This document shows positions 43,558-52,506 of a stretch of DNA of 64,000 nt, piece after piece. Positions within the stretch are counted from its first letter, which is position 1; each line of letters opens with the position of its first letter. Origin of the DNA: Brachybacterium squillarum M-6-3 (GTDB lineage Bacteria; Actinomycetota; Actinomycetes; Actinomycetales; Dermabacteraceae); contig NZ_AGBX01000001.1 in the NCBI RefSeq assembly GCF_000225825.1, forward strand, positions 868,001 to 932,000, read 5' to 3'. The position numbers were made by a program, and so were the translations under genes. A model generated the notes under the pieces. The model ran no database searches and was not told the origin of the DNA. It was given only the letters and a program-made list of their open reading frames with translations.

Positions 43558-44640
43558 GTGACCCCGCCCGACGCCCCGCGCTCCGCCTGGTCCCGCGCCA
43601 CGAGCCTGGGTCCGGCCCGCAGTGACCACGTCCCCGCCGCCCGCATCGCGCTGGGCCTGGCCCTGCCGCTCGCGGTGCTGCTCCTGACCGACCGCATCGA
43701 GTGGGCGCTCTACGTCGGCTTCGGCGCCTTCACCGGCATCTACTCCCGCGGGGAACCCACGCTGCTGCGATCCCACCGGCAGGCGCTGATGGGGCTCGTG
43801 CTCACCGCCTGCGTCACCCTCGGCTCGGTCCTCGCCCTGCTCGGCGAGGCCATCGGGGAGGGCGCCGAGTCCTGGCTGGCCCTCGTGATCGGTGCCCAGG
43901 TGGCCGGGGGAGTGGCCGTGATGGTGCGGGTTCGCGGCATCCGGCCGGCCGGGGCCCTGTTCCCGCTGTTCGCGCTCGCCGCCGTCTCCGCCGCCCCGCC
44001 GGTGGCGCCGATCCCGGTGGCCGCCCTGGTGGCCGGGACCGTCGCCGCCTTCTGTGTGCTGCTGGGCCTGCTGGGGCACTGGACGGGGGAGGCCCACCCC
44101 GGCGCCGAGAACCCGCCGCCGCCCGTCGTGCCCGGCCGCGAGCGGGCCGCCGAGTTCGCGCTGTACGCGGGGGTGGCGCTCGTGGCCGGCACGCTCGGCC
44201 TGCTCTCCGGCATCGCCAACCCGTACTGGGCGCAGATCGCGGCGATCGTGCCGCTGTCCGCCCCCGGTACGGCGGCCCGGGTGGAGCGCGGCCTGCACCG
44301 CGTGGTCGGCACCGCCGCCGGGGTGCTGGCCACCGCCTTCCTGCTGTCCTTCCCCGCCGAGCCCTGGCAGCTGGTGGTGTGGGTGGTGCTGCTGCAGTTC
44401 CTCACCGAGCTGTTCGTGCTGCGCCATTACGCCCTGGCCCTGCTGTTCATCACCCCCCTCGCCCTGCTGATGGTGCAGCTCGGCCACCCGCAGCCCGTCG
44501 GCCCGCTGCTGCAGGCCCGGGTGCTGGAGACCGTCATCGGCGTCGCCGTCGGCCTGGCCGCCGTGCTCGCCCGGGACCTCGCGACGCGTCGACGGGGACG
44601 CGCGGCCTCGCGGGCCGGACGGATCTCGCGGCCCGGCTGA
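43558..44640 (+). CDS. FUSC-family membrane protein
   Basis: A 360-residue integral membrane protein with two repeats of a several-helix module, as in the fusaric-acid-resistance FUSC fold: RIALGLALPLAVLLLTDRIE, WALYVGFGAFTGIYSRGEPT and, in the second half, GLLSGIANPYWAQIAAIVPL with VERGLHRVVGTAAGVLATAF. FUSC proteins are proposed to export aromatic acids or to modify the wall. The GTG at 43558 has TAGGAG upstream. No partner outer component is expected in a Gram-positive. Function unproven. Confidence 0.88.
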   Translation: MTPPDAPRSAWSRATSLGPARSDHVPAARIALGLALPLAVLLLTDRIEWALYVGFGAFTGIYSRGEPTLLRSHRQALMGLVLTACVTLGSVLALLGEAIGEGAESWLALVIGAQVAGGVAVMVRVRGIRPAGALFPLFALAAVSAAPPVAPIPVAALVAGTVAAFCVLLGLLGHWTGEAHPGAENPPPPVVPGRERAAEFALYAGVALVAGTLGLLSGIANPYWAQIAAIVPLSAPGTAARVERGLHRVVGTAAGVLATAFLLSFPAEPWQLVVWVVLLQFLTELFVLRHYALALLFITPLALLMVQLGHPQPVGPLLQARVLETVIGVAVGLAAVLARDLATRRRGRAASRAGRISRPG

Positions 44641-44660
44641 GCCGCGCGTAGCGTCCCCGC

Positions 44661-45461
44661 ATGACCGCCCGCTACACCCACGGCTACGGTGCCGCCGTGC
44701 TGGACAGCCACCGCGCCCGCACCGCCGCGAACTCCGCCGCCCACCTGCTGCCGCACCTGGAGCCCGGGATGCGGCTGCTCGACGTGGGCAGCGGAGCCGG
44801 CACCATCACCGCGGACCTCGCCCGGTTCGTCGGCCCCGCCCGCTGCACCGCGCTGGAGGTCTCCGAGCACGCCGCGGCCCTCACCCGTGCTGAACTGGAC
44901 CGGCAGGGCCTCGCGGAGGTGACCGTGCTGGTCGGCGACGCACAGGCCCTCGACCTGCCCGACGACGCCGTCGACGTGGTGCACGCCCACCAGGTGCTGC
45001 AGCACCTCCCCCACCCCGTCGCCGCCCTCGCCGAGTTCCGCCGCGTCTGCCGGCCCGGCGGTCTCGTCGCCGTGCGCGACAGCGACTACGCCGGCTTCCG
45101 CTGGTTCCCCGAGGAGCCCGCCTGGGACCGCTGGCTGGACCTCTACCAGCAGGCCGCCGCGGCCAACAGCGGGCACCCCGACGCCGGGCGGCGGCTGCTG
45201 GCCTGGGCCCACGCCGCCGGCTTCGAGAACGTCGAGGCCACCTCCTCCACCTGGTGCCACGCCACCCCGCCGGCCCGCGAGGCCTGGGCCGCCACCTGGG
45301 CGGGCAGGCTCCGCGAGGGACCGTTCGGTGAGCAGCTCCGGGGGACGGGCTGGGCGGAGGCCGAGGAGGTCGAGGGGCTCGCCGCGGCGGTCACCGCCTG
45401 GGCCGCGGATCCCGACGGCTGGTTCTCCGTGCTGCACGGGGAGATCGTGGCCCGCGCCTGA
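44661..45461 (+). CDS. SAM-dependent methyltransferase
   Basis: A 266-residue class I methyltransferase. The SAM-binding motif is LLDVGSGAGTITADLARFVG near residue 40, with the acidic strand end ALEVSEHAAAL, the D-x-A motif VLVGDAQALDLPDDAVDVVH and HQVLQHLPHPVAALAEFRRV. This is the UbiE/Menaquinone-like Methyltransf_11/25 arrangement. Substrate unknown. It follows the FUSC gene with a 20-base gap and may be co-transcribed with it. Confidence 0.9.
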   Translation: MTARYTHGYGAAVLDSHRARTAANSAAHLLPHLEPGMRLLDVGSGAGTITADLARFVGPARCTALEVSEHAAALTRAELDRQGLAEVTVLVGDAQALDLPDDAVDVVHAHQVLQHLPHPVAALAEFRRVCRPGGLVAVRDSDYAGFRWFPEEPAWDRWLDLYQQAAAANSGHPDAGRRLLAWAHAAGFENVEATSSTWCHATPPAREAWAATWAGRLREGPFGEQLRGTGWAEAEEVEGLAAAVTAWAADPDGWFSVLHGEIVARA

Positions 45462-45494
45462 GCCCTGCCGCCGAACCACGCCACGCCGTGGGGC

Positions 45495-46371
45495 TCATGC
45501 GGCGACCAGCCGCGCCACCACCCCGTGCGGGGCCGGCGCAGCGAGGCCAGCGCCGGCAGCGTCACCGCCGCGACGGTCACCGCCCCGGTGACCAGCACGA
45601 TCCAGGCCAGGTCCCCCATCGGGGCGGGCCAGCCCGCCCGGGCGATCCCCGTCATCAGCACCGCGAGGCCGACCGCGGACATCACCGGCACCACCGAGCG
45701 GGCCAGACGGTCCCCGCGCGGCACCACCGTCTCCCGCGCCATCACCCAGGGCCCCGACCGCAGCGGCACCAGCGCCGTCCACCCCCGCGTCAACGCCCCG
45801 ACGGTCCGGGGGGAGGCGATGGTCAGCGCCCAGCGGATCAGCAGGATGATGACCAGGTTGCCCTGCATCGCATTCGAGGCGCACTCCGTGCCGGTGCCGG
45901 GGATGATCGCCAGCTGTCCGATCCCCCCGGCGACGATCACCAGCAGCAGGATCCCGATCCCCAGCAGCCGCCGCCAGTGCCCGCTGCGGCCGCTCGACGG
46001 AGGCGTCGCGCGCAGCGCCTGCACCGGCGGGGTCCGGCTCGCGGCTCGCGACGAGCGCAGCCCCCGAGCAGCGCCACCACTACCGAGGCGAGCGTCGCCC
46101 CGAGGATCACCAGGGGATCCGCCACCGCCTCGGGAACCGGGAGCGAGGCGTTCTGGTCGTCGGCCAGGCACACCGGAGCCGGCCGCAGCAGCACCAGGGC
46201 CGCCACGGTGCCCAACACTGCCCCCACGAGGGTCACCGGGGCCGAGCTCATCCGCTCCATCTCACCCGCCGCGACCGCCGCCGACCCCGAGCGCCACACC
46301 AGCAGGCCCAGCAGGATCGAGGCGTGCATCGCCGCGAAGCCCAGCAGCACCCTGGCCCAGGCGGCCGTCCA
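45495..46371 (-). pseudogene. ABC exporter permease (FtsX/MacB-like), decayed
   Basis: Hydrophobic segments of a multi-span permease occur in several frames: RVLLGFAAMHASILLGLLVW, then VTLVGAVLGTVAALVLLRPA, LLGIGILLLVIVAGGIGQLA, MSAVGLAVLMTGIARAG and LVTGAVTVAAVTLPALASL. Frame changes occur at least twice, and the FtsX domains between them are missing. The region immediately upstream (minus strand) is the ATPase remnant it is fused to. Probably an antimicrobial-peptide-type exporter lost in this strain. Limits approximate. Confidence 0.75.
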
Positions 46372-46839
46372 GCAGGAACAGCACCCGGTCGCGGGCGGCG
46401 GAGACCCGGGGGTCGTGGGTGACGACCACCGCGCAGCGCCCCGGGTCGTGGGCCACCCGGCCGAGCTCGGCGAGGGCGCGCTCCCCGGGGGCCGTGTCCA
46501 GGGCGCCGGTGGGCTCGTCGGCGATCAGCACCCGCACCCTCTGGGCGAGGACCCGGGAGATCGCCACCCGCTGCTGCTCCCCGCCGGACATCGAGGGCGG
46601 CCGCTGGTCCCGCAGGGCAGCGATGCCCTTCGACTCCAGCGCCTCCTCGATCCGGGCGGCGTCCGGGCGGCCGCCTCGAGCCCCGCCGGGCAGGTGAGCA
46701 GGGTGGACTTGCCGGAGCCGCTCGGCCCCATCACGGCGCACATCTGCTCGGCCGGAACCGTCAGGTCCTTGCCGTGCAGGATCTCCACCGGGCGCTCACC
46801 CAGCGGGAAGGACGTGGTGAGGCCGCTCGCGCTGATCAT
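46372..46839 (-). pseudogene. ABC exporter ATPase, internally deleted
   Basis: The ATG at 46839 begins MISASGLTTSFPLGERPVEI and holds the Walker A GPSGSGKSTLL. About 60 residues (the Q-loop region) are missing, then, in another frame, ARIEEALESKGIAALRDQRP continues to the signature SGGEQQR, Walker B VLIADEPTGALD and the H-loop VVTHDPRV. The C-terminus runs into the permease remnant after LFLLDGRLG. The family is the MacB/LolD/Bce export type. An intact ATPase would be about 230 residues. Confidence 0.8.
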
Positions 46840-47006
46840 CGCCGATCCTTGGGGAGTGCCCATATCCAGATGGTTGCGCGTCCCCGCGAACCGGACAAGT
46901 GACCCCGGTCATGGGTTCGGCGCTCTACCATTGCCCCGGGCAGTGACCGACGAGCGACCTCGACGACCTGCCCTGCACGACGATCCCCACCCCGGAAGGT
47001 CTCCCC

Positions 47007-47426
47007 ATGAGCCTGTCCACCGCTGTCCTCCGCGCCGTCCCCGGCGCCTACATGCTCAACTCCGGCATCGGGAAGCTCGGCCTGCCCGCCGAGGCCGCCG
47101 CCGGCCTCCAGGCGATGGCCGCCAAGGGCGTGCCCGCCGTCGAGAAGTTGACCCCAGAGCAGTTCGGGAAGGCGCTGAGCTACGGCGAGATCGCCGTCGG
47201 CGGCGCCCTGCTGCTGCCGATCGTCCCCACCCGCGTGGCCGGCCTCGCCCTCGGCGCCTTCTCCGGCGGCCTGCTGGCCATGTACTTCCGGACCTCGGAG
47301 TTCACCGAGGCCGACGGCATCCGCCCCAGCCAGGAGGGCACCGCCGTCTCCAAGGACGTGTGGCTCGCCGCGATCGCGGCCGCCCTGCTGCTCGGCGCCG
47401 GGAAGAAGACCTCCACGGACGACTGA
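47007..47426 (+). CDS. DoxX-like membrane protein
   Basis: A 139-residue, roughly four-helix membrane protein: TAVLRAVPGAYMLNSGIGKL, a conserved Asn/Ser/Gly-rich DoxX start, LSYGEIAVGGALLLPIVPTR, then FSGGLLAMYFRTSEF and WLAAIAAALLLGAG. The DoxX group is linked to oxidative-stress or thiosulfate quinone functions in some bacteria; function here is unknown. GGAAGG precedes the ATG. A strong hairpin follows. Confidence 0.85.
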   Translation: MSLSTAVLRAVPGAYMLNSGIGKLGLPAEAAAGLQAMAAKGVPAVEKLTPEQFGKALSYGEIAVGGALLLPIVPTRVAGLALGAFSGGLLAMYFRTSEFTEADGIRPSQEGTAVSKDVWLAAIAAALLLGAGKKTSTDD

Positions 47427-47438
47427 TCCCGCCCGCCG

Positions 47439-47475
47439 CGGCCCCGGGCACCTCCCCGCGGAGGTCCCGGGGCCG
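47439..47475. terminator. Long bidirectional terminator hairpin
   Basis: CGGCCCCGGG pairs with CCCGGGGCCG, then ACCTCC with GGAGGT after one bulged C, around loop CCGC. The 16-pair stem lies 12 bases after the doxX stop and 12 bases before the ECF42 stop on the other strand. Confidence 0.78.
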
Positions 47476-47487
47476 TGTCGTCCGTGC

Positions 47488-48762
47488 TCAGTCGGCGTCG
47501 AGACGTCGCAGCCGGGCCTGGAGGAAGCGGCGGTCCGGCCCCTCCGGGGCCAGCTCCCGGGCGGCGGCCAGCACGGCCCGGGCCTCCTCCTCGCGCCCGA
47601 GCTCCGCGAGGGTGAGGCCCCGCGCCGCATGGAAGGGCACGTGCCGCTCCAGCTCCGCGATCCCCCTCAGCGCGTCCAGGGCGGCCAGTCCGCTCGCCGG
47701 CCCGTCGCGGCGTCCGAGCGCGATGGCCCGGTTCATCCGCACCACCGGGTCCTCGCCGAGGCCCAGCAGCAGGTCGTACAGAGCCACGACCTGCGCCCAG
47801 TCGGTGCCGGAGAGATCCGTGGCCTCCGCATGGACCGCCGCGATCGCCGCCTGGATCGTGAAGCGCCCCGCCCCGGGCATCGCCGCCGCCCGCTCGGCAC
47901 GCCGGCTGCCCTCGGCCAGCAGCTCCCGGTCCCAGAGGCCGCGGTCCTGTTCCTCCAGCGAGACGGGCACGCCCTCGGCATCGACCCGGGCCGATGCTCG
48001 GGCCTCCGTGAGCAGCAGCAGCGCCAGCAGCCCCTCCGGCTCCGCGGCGCCCGGCAGCAGGCCCTGGGTGATCCGTGCCAGCCGGATCGCCTCCGCGGTG
48101 AGCTCGCGGCGGATCGGGGCGTCACCGTGGCTGGCCGCGTAGCCCTCGGTGAAGACCAGCGAGATCGCCGTCAGCACCAGCGGCAGGCGCCGCTCGCGCT
48201 CGGCCGGGTCCTCCGGCACCTCCAGTGGGATGCCGGCGCCGGCGATTCGCTTCTTGGCGCGGGTGAGGCGCGCCTGCACGGTCGGCAGGGGCAGCAGCAG
48301 CGCCTGCGCCACCTCCGCCGAGCTCAGCCCGCCCACGAAGCGCAGCATCAGGGCGATCCGGTCCGCCGGCGCGATCGCGGGGTGGCAGCAGCCCATCAGC
48401 ATCGCCAGGCGGTCATCGGGCAGGTCGTCGGCGGCCAGGGCCGCGGCATCGGCCGGGTCGGGGGCACGATCCTGCTCGCGCAGGTGCAGCTCGGCCAGCC
48501 GCCGCGCCAGCCCGTCGTCCCTCCGCACCCGGTCCAGGGCGGCGTTGCGGGCCGTGGAGGTCAGCCAGGCCAGGGGGCTGCGGGGTACGCCGTCGCGCGG
48601 CCAGGTGCGCAGGGCCGAGACCATCGCGTCCTGCGCGGCGTCCTCTGCGAGGTCGAGGTCGCCGAAGCGGCGGACCAGCGTCGCCACCAGGCGGCTGAGC
48701 TCCTCCCGACGGACCCGGGCGAGCACGTCGCCCGGGTCCGGCGGGGGTTCCGGAACGGTCAT
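47488..48762 (-). CDS. ECF42-type RNA polymerase sigma factor
   Basis: A 424-residue sigma factor, about twice the length of a usual ECF. Region 2 holds ELSRLVATLVRRFGDLDLAE, DAAQDAMVSALRTWPRDGVP and PLAWLTSTARNAALDRVRRD; region 4 holds DRIALMLRFVGGLSSAEVAQ and ALLLPLPTVQARLTRAKKRI. A long C-terminal extension of TPR-like helices follows (GRFTIQAAIAAVHAEATDLS, ALYDLLLGLGEDPVVRMNRA). This is the ECF42 (DUF6596) group, which lacks a classic anti-sigma factor and is paired with DGPF/YciI proteins. The downstream-coded YciI gene at 48787 lies just upstream in transcription, consistent with that group. Confidence 0.94.
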   Translation of the reverse strand: MTVPEPPPDPGDVLARVRREELSRLVATLVRRFGDLDLAEDAAQDAMVSALRTWPRDGVPRSPLAWLTSTARNAALDRVRRDDGLARRLAELHLREQDRAPDPADAAALAADDLPDDRLAMLMGCCHPAIAPADRIALMLRFVGGLSSAEVAQALLLPLPTVQARLTRAKKRIAGAGIPLEVPEDPAERERRLPLVLTAISLVFTEGYAASHGDAPIRRELTAEAIRLARITQGLLPGAAEPEGLLALLLLTEARASARVDAEGVPVSLEEQDRGLWDRELLAEGSRRAERAAAMPGAGRFTIQAAIAAVHAEATDLSGTDWAQVVALYDLLLGLGEDPVVRMNRAIALGRRDGPASGLAALDALRGIAELERHVPFHAARGLTLAELGREEEARAVLAAARELAPEGPDRRFLQARLRRLDAD

Positions 48763-48786
48763 CGCGGGAGCCCGGGCACCGGGTCC

Positions 48787-49137
48787 TCAGATGTCCAGCA
48801 GCGGACGCACCTCGACCCGGCCGCCGATCGCACCGGGGCAGCGGGCGGCCCAGCCCAGGGCCGCATCCAGGGTGTCCACCTCGATGACGATCGTGCCGCC
48901 GACGAACTCGCGGCTCTCCGCGTAGGGGCCGGCGGTGACCACGGCCTCCGCGTCCCGGGAGGCACGGGTGACGCTGGTGCCCTCCTCGGGGTCGGTGAGC
49001 GCGAAGCCCCCGCGCAGCACCCCCGCCTCCTCCAGGGCGGCGTCGAAGGCGATGAACTCCTCGACGCCCGGGGCGTCCTCGGTCTCCCCGCAGCGGTCGT
49101 CGGACAGGTTCCCCATCAGCAGCAGCACGTACTTCAT
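48787..49137 (-). CDS. YciI-like DGPF-domain protein (ECF42 partner)
   Basis: A 116-residue protein of the YCII/DGPF family: MKYVLLLMGNLSDDRCGETE, EEFIAFDAALEEAGVLRGGF, VTAGPYAESREFVGGTIVIE and VDTLDAALGWAARCPG. The family folds as a ferredoxin-like dimer with unknown substrate. It is transcribed leftward 25 bases before the ECF42 gene and is expected to be a target or partner of that sigma factor. GAAGGAG precedes the ATG. Confidence 0.93.
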   Translation of the reverse strand: MKYVLLLMGNLSDDRCGETEDAPGVEEFIAFDAALEEAGVLRGGFALTDPEEGTSVTRASRDAEAVVTAGPYAESREFVGGTIVIEVDTLDAALGWAARCPGAIGGRVEVRPLLDI

Positions 49138-49320
49138 GTCGACTCCTTCATCGGTGATCGCGTCCGCGCCGGGCGGCGGGACACCATCATGACGAACGGG
49201 GGAGGGCCGGATCGACAGCCGGGGGTGCGGATCCCGGCCCGGCCGTCCGCGGCGGCGCGGCCGGTCTCGGTCACGTCTCGATCCGCTAATAACGCGCCCT
49301 TGAAGTGGCGAAAAACGTCC

Positions 49321-49339
49321 AGGTGAGGCTAGCCTCAGT
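49321..49339. promoter_or_regulatory. DtxR/IdeR iron box
   Basis: AGGTGAGGCTAGCCTCAGT contains the perfect 14-base palindrome TGAGGCTAGCCTCA and agrees well with the DtxR/IdeR consensus (TTAGGTTAGGCTAACCTAA). It lies 48 bases before the iron-siderophore binding-protein gene. In iron-replete cells the Fe-loaded regulator would block this operon. Confidence 0.88.
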
Positions 49340-49386
49340 GGAGCCCGTCACGGGCTCCCCGAACCCCGTCTCACCGAAGGACCCCC

Positions 49387-50403
49387 ATGACCGCGATCAG
49401 CCGCCGCCACCTCGGCGCCCTGTCCGCCGCCGGCACCGTTGGCCTGCTCCTCACCGCCTGCGGAGGCGATGACAGCTCGGAGACCACCGACGGCGCCGCG
49501 GGCGCCTCCGACGCCGGCGGCGGGTCCGGCACCGTCGAGGTCGAGGACAACGACGGCACCAAGACCGTCGTCGTGCCGCCCACCTCCGTCGTCGCCACCG
49601 ACAACCGCACCTTCGAGACCCTCCAGGACTGGGGCGTGCAGCTCACCGCCGCCGCCCGCGCCCTGATGCCCTCGACCCTCGACTACGCCGACGACGAGTC
49701 GATCATCGACCTCGGCAACCACAACGAGCCCGACCTCGAGGCCGTCGTCGCCGCCGAGCCGGACCTCATCATCAACGGCCAGCGCTTCGCCCAGTACCAG
49801 GAGGACTTCGAGAGCCTCGCCCCCGAGGCGACCATCCTGAACCTCGACCCGCGCGAGGACCAGCCCTTCGCCGAGGAGCTCAAACGGCAGGTCTCCGTGC
49901 TCGGCCAGGTGTTCGACCAGGAGTCCGAGGCCGAGGAGCTCGGCGCGGGCCTGGACGCGTCGATGGAGCGCGTGACCTCCGCCTACAACGGCTCCGACAC
50001 CGTCATGGGCGTCATCGTCTCCGGCGGCGAGATCGGCTACATCGCCCCCGGCGACGGCCGCACCCTGGGCTGGGCCTTCGACGCACTCGGCCTGGTCCCC
50101 GCCCTCGAGGTGGAGGACACCAGTGACGACCACCAGGGCGACGACATCTCCGTCGAGGCCATCGCCGAGTCCAACCCCACCTGGCTGCTGGTGATGGACC
50201 GCGACGCCGCCGTCATGGCCGACGACCCCTCCTACGAGGCCGCCTCCCAGGTGCTCGAGAACTCGGAGGCGCTGGCCTCGGTCACCGCGGTCACCGAGGG
50301 CAACATCGTCTACATGCCCGAGGACACCTACACCAACGAGTCCATCCAGACCTACACGGAGTTCTTCACCGACTTCGCGGACGCCCTCGAGGGCTCCTCC
50401 TGA
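49387..50403 (+). CDS. Iron-siderophore ABC transporter substrate-binding lipoprotein
   Basis: A 338-residue lipoprotein of the class III (FhuD/FepB/YclQ) binding-protein family. A signal with lipobox LTAC near residue 19 is followed by VEVEDNDGTKTVVVPPTSVV, DWGVQLTAAARALMPSTL, ADDESIIDLGNHNEPDLEAV, PDLIINGQRFAQYQEDFE and EGNIVYMPEDTYTNESIQTY. It should capture Fe(III)-siderophore outside the membrane and hand it to the permeases next to it. AAGGAC precedes the ATG, and the DtxR box is upstream. The siderophore class is not determinable here. Confidence 0.95.
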   Translation: MTAISRRHLGALSAAGTVGLLLTACGGDDSSETTDGAAGASDAGGGSGTVEVEDNDGTKTVVVPPTSVVATDNRTFETLQDWGVQLTAAARALMPSTLDYADDESIIDLGNHNEPDLEAVVAAEPDLIINGQRFAQYQEDFESLAPEATILNLDPREDQPFAEELKRQVSVLGQVFDQESEAEELGAGLDASMERVTSAYNGSDTVMGVIVSGGEIGYIAPGDGRTLGWAFDALGLVPALEVEDTSDDHQGDDISVEAIAESNPTWLLVMDRDAAVMADDPSYEAASQVLENSEALASVTAVTEGNIVYMPEDTYTNESIQTYTEFFTDFADALEGSS

Positions 50404-50413
50404 CCCGTCCTCG

Positions 50414-51415
50414 ATGACGGGCTCCACCACCGCCACGACCGCGCCGGGCACGCCCCGGCGCGGTCGCGAGCGTCTGTTCGACCGCTGGCTCCTGCTGGGC
50501 ATCCTCGGGGTCGCGCTGCTGCTCGCGGCCTCCCTGTTCACCGGGGTCTACGACATCTTCGGCGCCGACGACGGTGCCGAGATGTTCGCCATCACCCGCA
50601 TCCCCCGCACCATCGCCCTGGTGCTGGCCGGCGGGGCGATGGCCATGTCCGGGCTGATCATGCAGCTGATGACGCAGAACCGCTTCGTCGAGCCCACCAC
50701 CACCGGCACCACCGAATGGGCCGGGCTGGGCCTGATCCTGGTGATGATCGTGGCGCCCTCCTCCACCCTGCTCACCCGCATGGTGGTCGCGGTCGTCTTC
50801 GCCTTCGTCGGCACCCTGGTGTTCTTCGCCTTCCTGCGAAGGGTGACGCTGCGCAGCTCCCTGATCGTGCCGATCATCGGCATCATGCTCGGCGCCGTGG
50901 TCAGCTCGATCTCCACCTTCGTGGCCCTCCAGTTCGACGCCCTGCAGCTGCTGGGGGTGTGGTTCGCCGGCTCCTTCACCTCCGTGATCCGCGGGCAGTA
51001 CGAGGTGCTCTGGGTGGTGGCGCTGGTGGGCCTCGCCGTGTTCCTGGTCGCCGACCGGCTCACCGTCGCGGGCCTGGGGGAGGACATCGCCACCAACGTC
51101 GGCGTGAACTACCAGCGGGTGCTGCTGATGGGCACCGGCCTGGTCGCCGTCGCCACCGGGGTGGTCACCGTGGTGGTCGGCAACCTGCCCTTCCTCGGCC
51201 TGATCGTGCCGAACATCGTCTCCCTGATCCGCGGTGACGACCTGCGCTCCAACCTGCCCTGGGTGTGCCTGCTCGGCATCGCCGTGGTCACCGTCTGCGA
51301 CCTCATCGGGCGGCTGATCATCATGCCCTTCGAGGTCCCGGTGTCCCTGATCCTCGGCATCGTCGGCGCCGTCGTCTTCATCGCGCTGCTGCTGCGCACC
51401 CGGCAGGCGGCATGA
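50414..51415 (+). CDS. Iron-siderophore ABC transporter permease 1 (FecCD family)
   Basis: A 333-residue permease with about nine or ten helices and the FecCD-type hallmarks ITRIPRTIALVLAGGAMAMS, GLIMQLMTQNRFVEPTTTG, SLIVPIIGIMLGAVVSSI, VTVVVGNLPFLGLIVPNIVS and LLGIAVVTVCDLIGR. The start is ten bases after the binding-protein stop. The Tyr/Asn-rich cytoplasmic loop (ATNVGVNYQRV) contacts the ATPase. Confidence 0.95.
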   Translation: MTGSTTATTAPGTPRRGRERLFDRWLLLGILGVALLLAASLFTGVYDIFGADDGAEMFAITRIPRTIALVLAGGAMAMSGLIMQLMTQNRFVEPTTTGTTEWAGLGLILVMIVAPSSTLLTRMVVAVVFAFVGTLVFFAFLRRVTLRSSLIVPIIGIMLGAVVSSISTFVALQFDALQLLGVWFAGSFTSVIRGQYEVLWVVALVGLAVFLVADRLTVAGLGEDIATNVGVNYQRVLLMGTGLVAVATGVVTVVVGNLPFLGLIVPNIVSLIRGDDLRSNLPWVCLLGIAVVTVCDLIGRLIIMPFEVPVSLILGIVGAVVFIALLLRTRQAA

Positions 51416-52506
51416 GCGCCATGACCGACCGCACCGCCCCCGCGCTCGCGGACCCCGCGCCCCCAGTCGGCCCCGGCCGCTCTCGGACCCCCCGGGAGGA
51501 GCCCCGCAGCGGCTCCGGGGCCTTCGCCGATGCGCGGGCGCGGCGCCGCTACGTGATCGTGCTGATCGCCCTGGCCGTGGCCGCCGCCGGCTTCGGTGTC
51601 GGGATGCTGGCGATGGGCAACCCGATGCCGGTGGGCTCGCGCGGCTTCTGGCTGATCGCCGAGCTGCGCGTCACCTCCCTGATCGTGATGGTGATCTGCG
51701 CGTTCTGCCAGGCCACCGCCACGATCGCCTTCCAGACCGTCACCACCAACCGCATCATCACGCCCTCGATCATGGGCTTCGAGTCGCTGTACCGGGTGAT
51801 CCAGACCGGCGCCGTCTATCTGCTGGGCGTGGCCGGGGTGGGCGCGCTGCAGGGCACCACCCAGTTCCTGCTGCAGGTCGCGGCGATGGTGGGGCTCTCG
51901 GTGCTGCTGTACGGCTGGCTGCTGCGCGGCAAGTATGCGAACCTGCAGGTGATGCTGCTGATCGGCATCATCATCGGCGGCGGCCTGGGCTCCGTCTCCG
52001 CCTTCATGCAGCGCCTGCTCACCCCCAGCGAGTTCGACGTGCTCACCGCCCGGCTGTTCGGCTCCATCTCCAACGCGGAGACCGAGTACATCCCCTACGC
52101 GATCGTGTTCTGCGTGCTCGCGGGCGGGGGCCTGTGGTGGAACGCCCGCACCCTGAACACGGTGGCGCTGGGCAAGGACATCTGCCTGAACCTCGGGGTG
52201 CGCCACGGCCGCCAGACCATCCTCACCCTGGTGATGGTGTCGGTCCTGATGGCCACCTCCACCGCCCTGATCGGGCCGATGACCTTCTTCGGCTTCCTGG
52301 TGGCGACGCTGACCTACCAGATCGCCGGCACCCACGACCACCGCCGCCTGTTCCCCCTCGGGGTGCTGGTGGGTTTCGTGGTGCTGGCCGGGGCCTATTT
52401 CGTCATGGACCACGTGTTCTACGCCCAGGGCGTCGTCTCGATCATCATCGAGCTGGTCGGCGGCACCGTGTTCCTCGTCGTCATCCTGCGGAAGGGCCGC
52501 CTGTGA
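51412..52506 (+). CDS. Iron-siderophore ABC transporter permease 2 (FecCD family)
   Basis: A 364-residue permease with a 40-residue Pro/Arg-rich extension, then FecCD-type helices: LRVTSLIVMVICAFCQATAT, TVTTNRIITPSIMGFESLYR, GIIIGGGLGSVSAFMQRLL and ALIGPMTFFGFLVATLTYQI. Its ATG overlaps the stop of permease 1 (ATGA). Together the two form the membrane channel. Pairing of two different permeases is usual for this import family. Confidence 0.95.
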   Translation: MSAMTDRTAPALADPAPPVGPGRSRTPREEPRSGSGAFADARARRRYVIVLIALAVAAAGFGVGMLAMGNPMPVGSRGFWLIAELRVTSLIVMVICAFCQATATIAFQTVTTNRIITPSIMGFESLYRVIQTGAVYLLGVAGVGALQGTTQFLLQVAAMVGLSVLLYGWLLRGKYANLQVMLLIGIIIGGGLGSVSAFMQRLLTPSEFDVLTARLFGSISNAETEYIPYAIVFCVLAGGGLWWNARTLNTVALGKDICLNLGVRHGRQTILTLVMVSVLMATSTALIGPMTFFGFLVATLTYQIAGTHDHRRLFPLGVLVGFVVLAGAYFVMDHVFYAQGVVSIIIELVGGTVFLVVILRKGRL

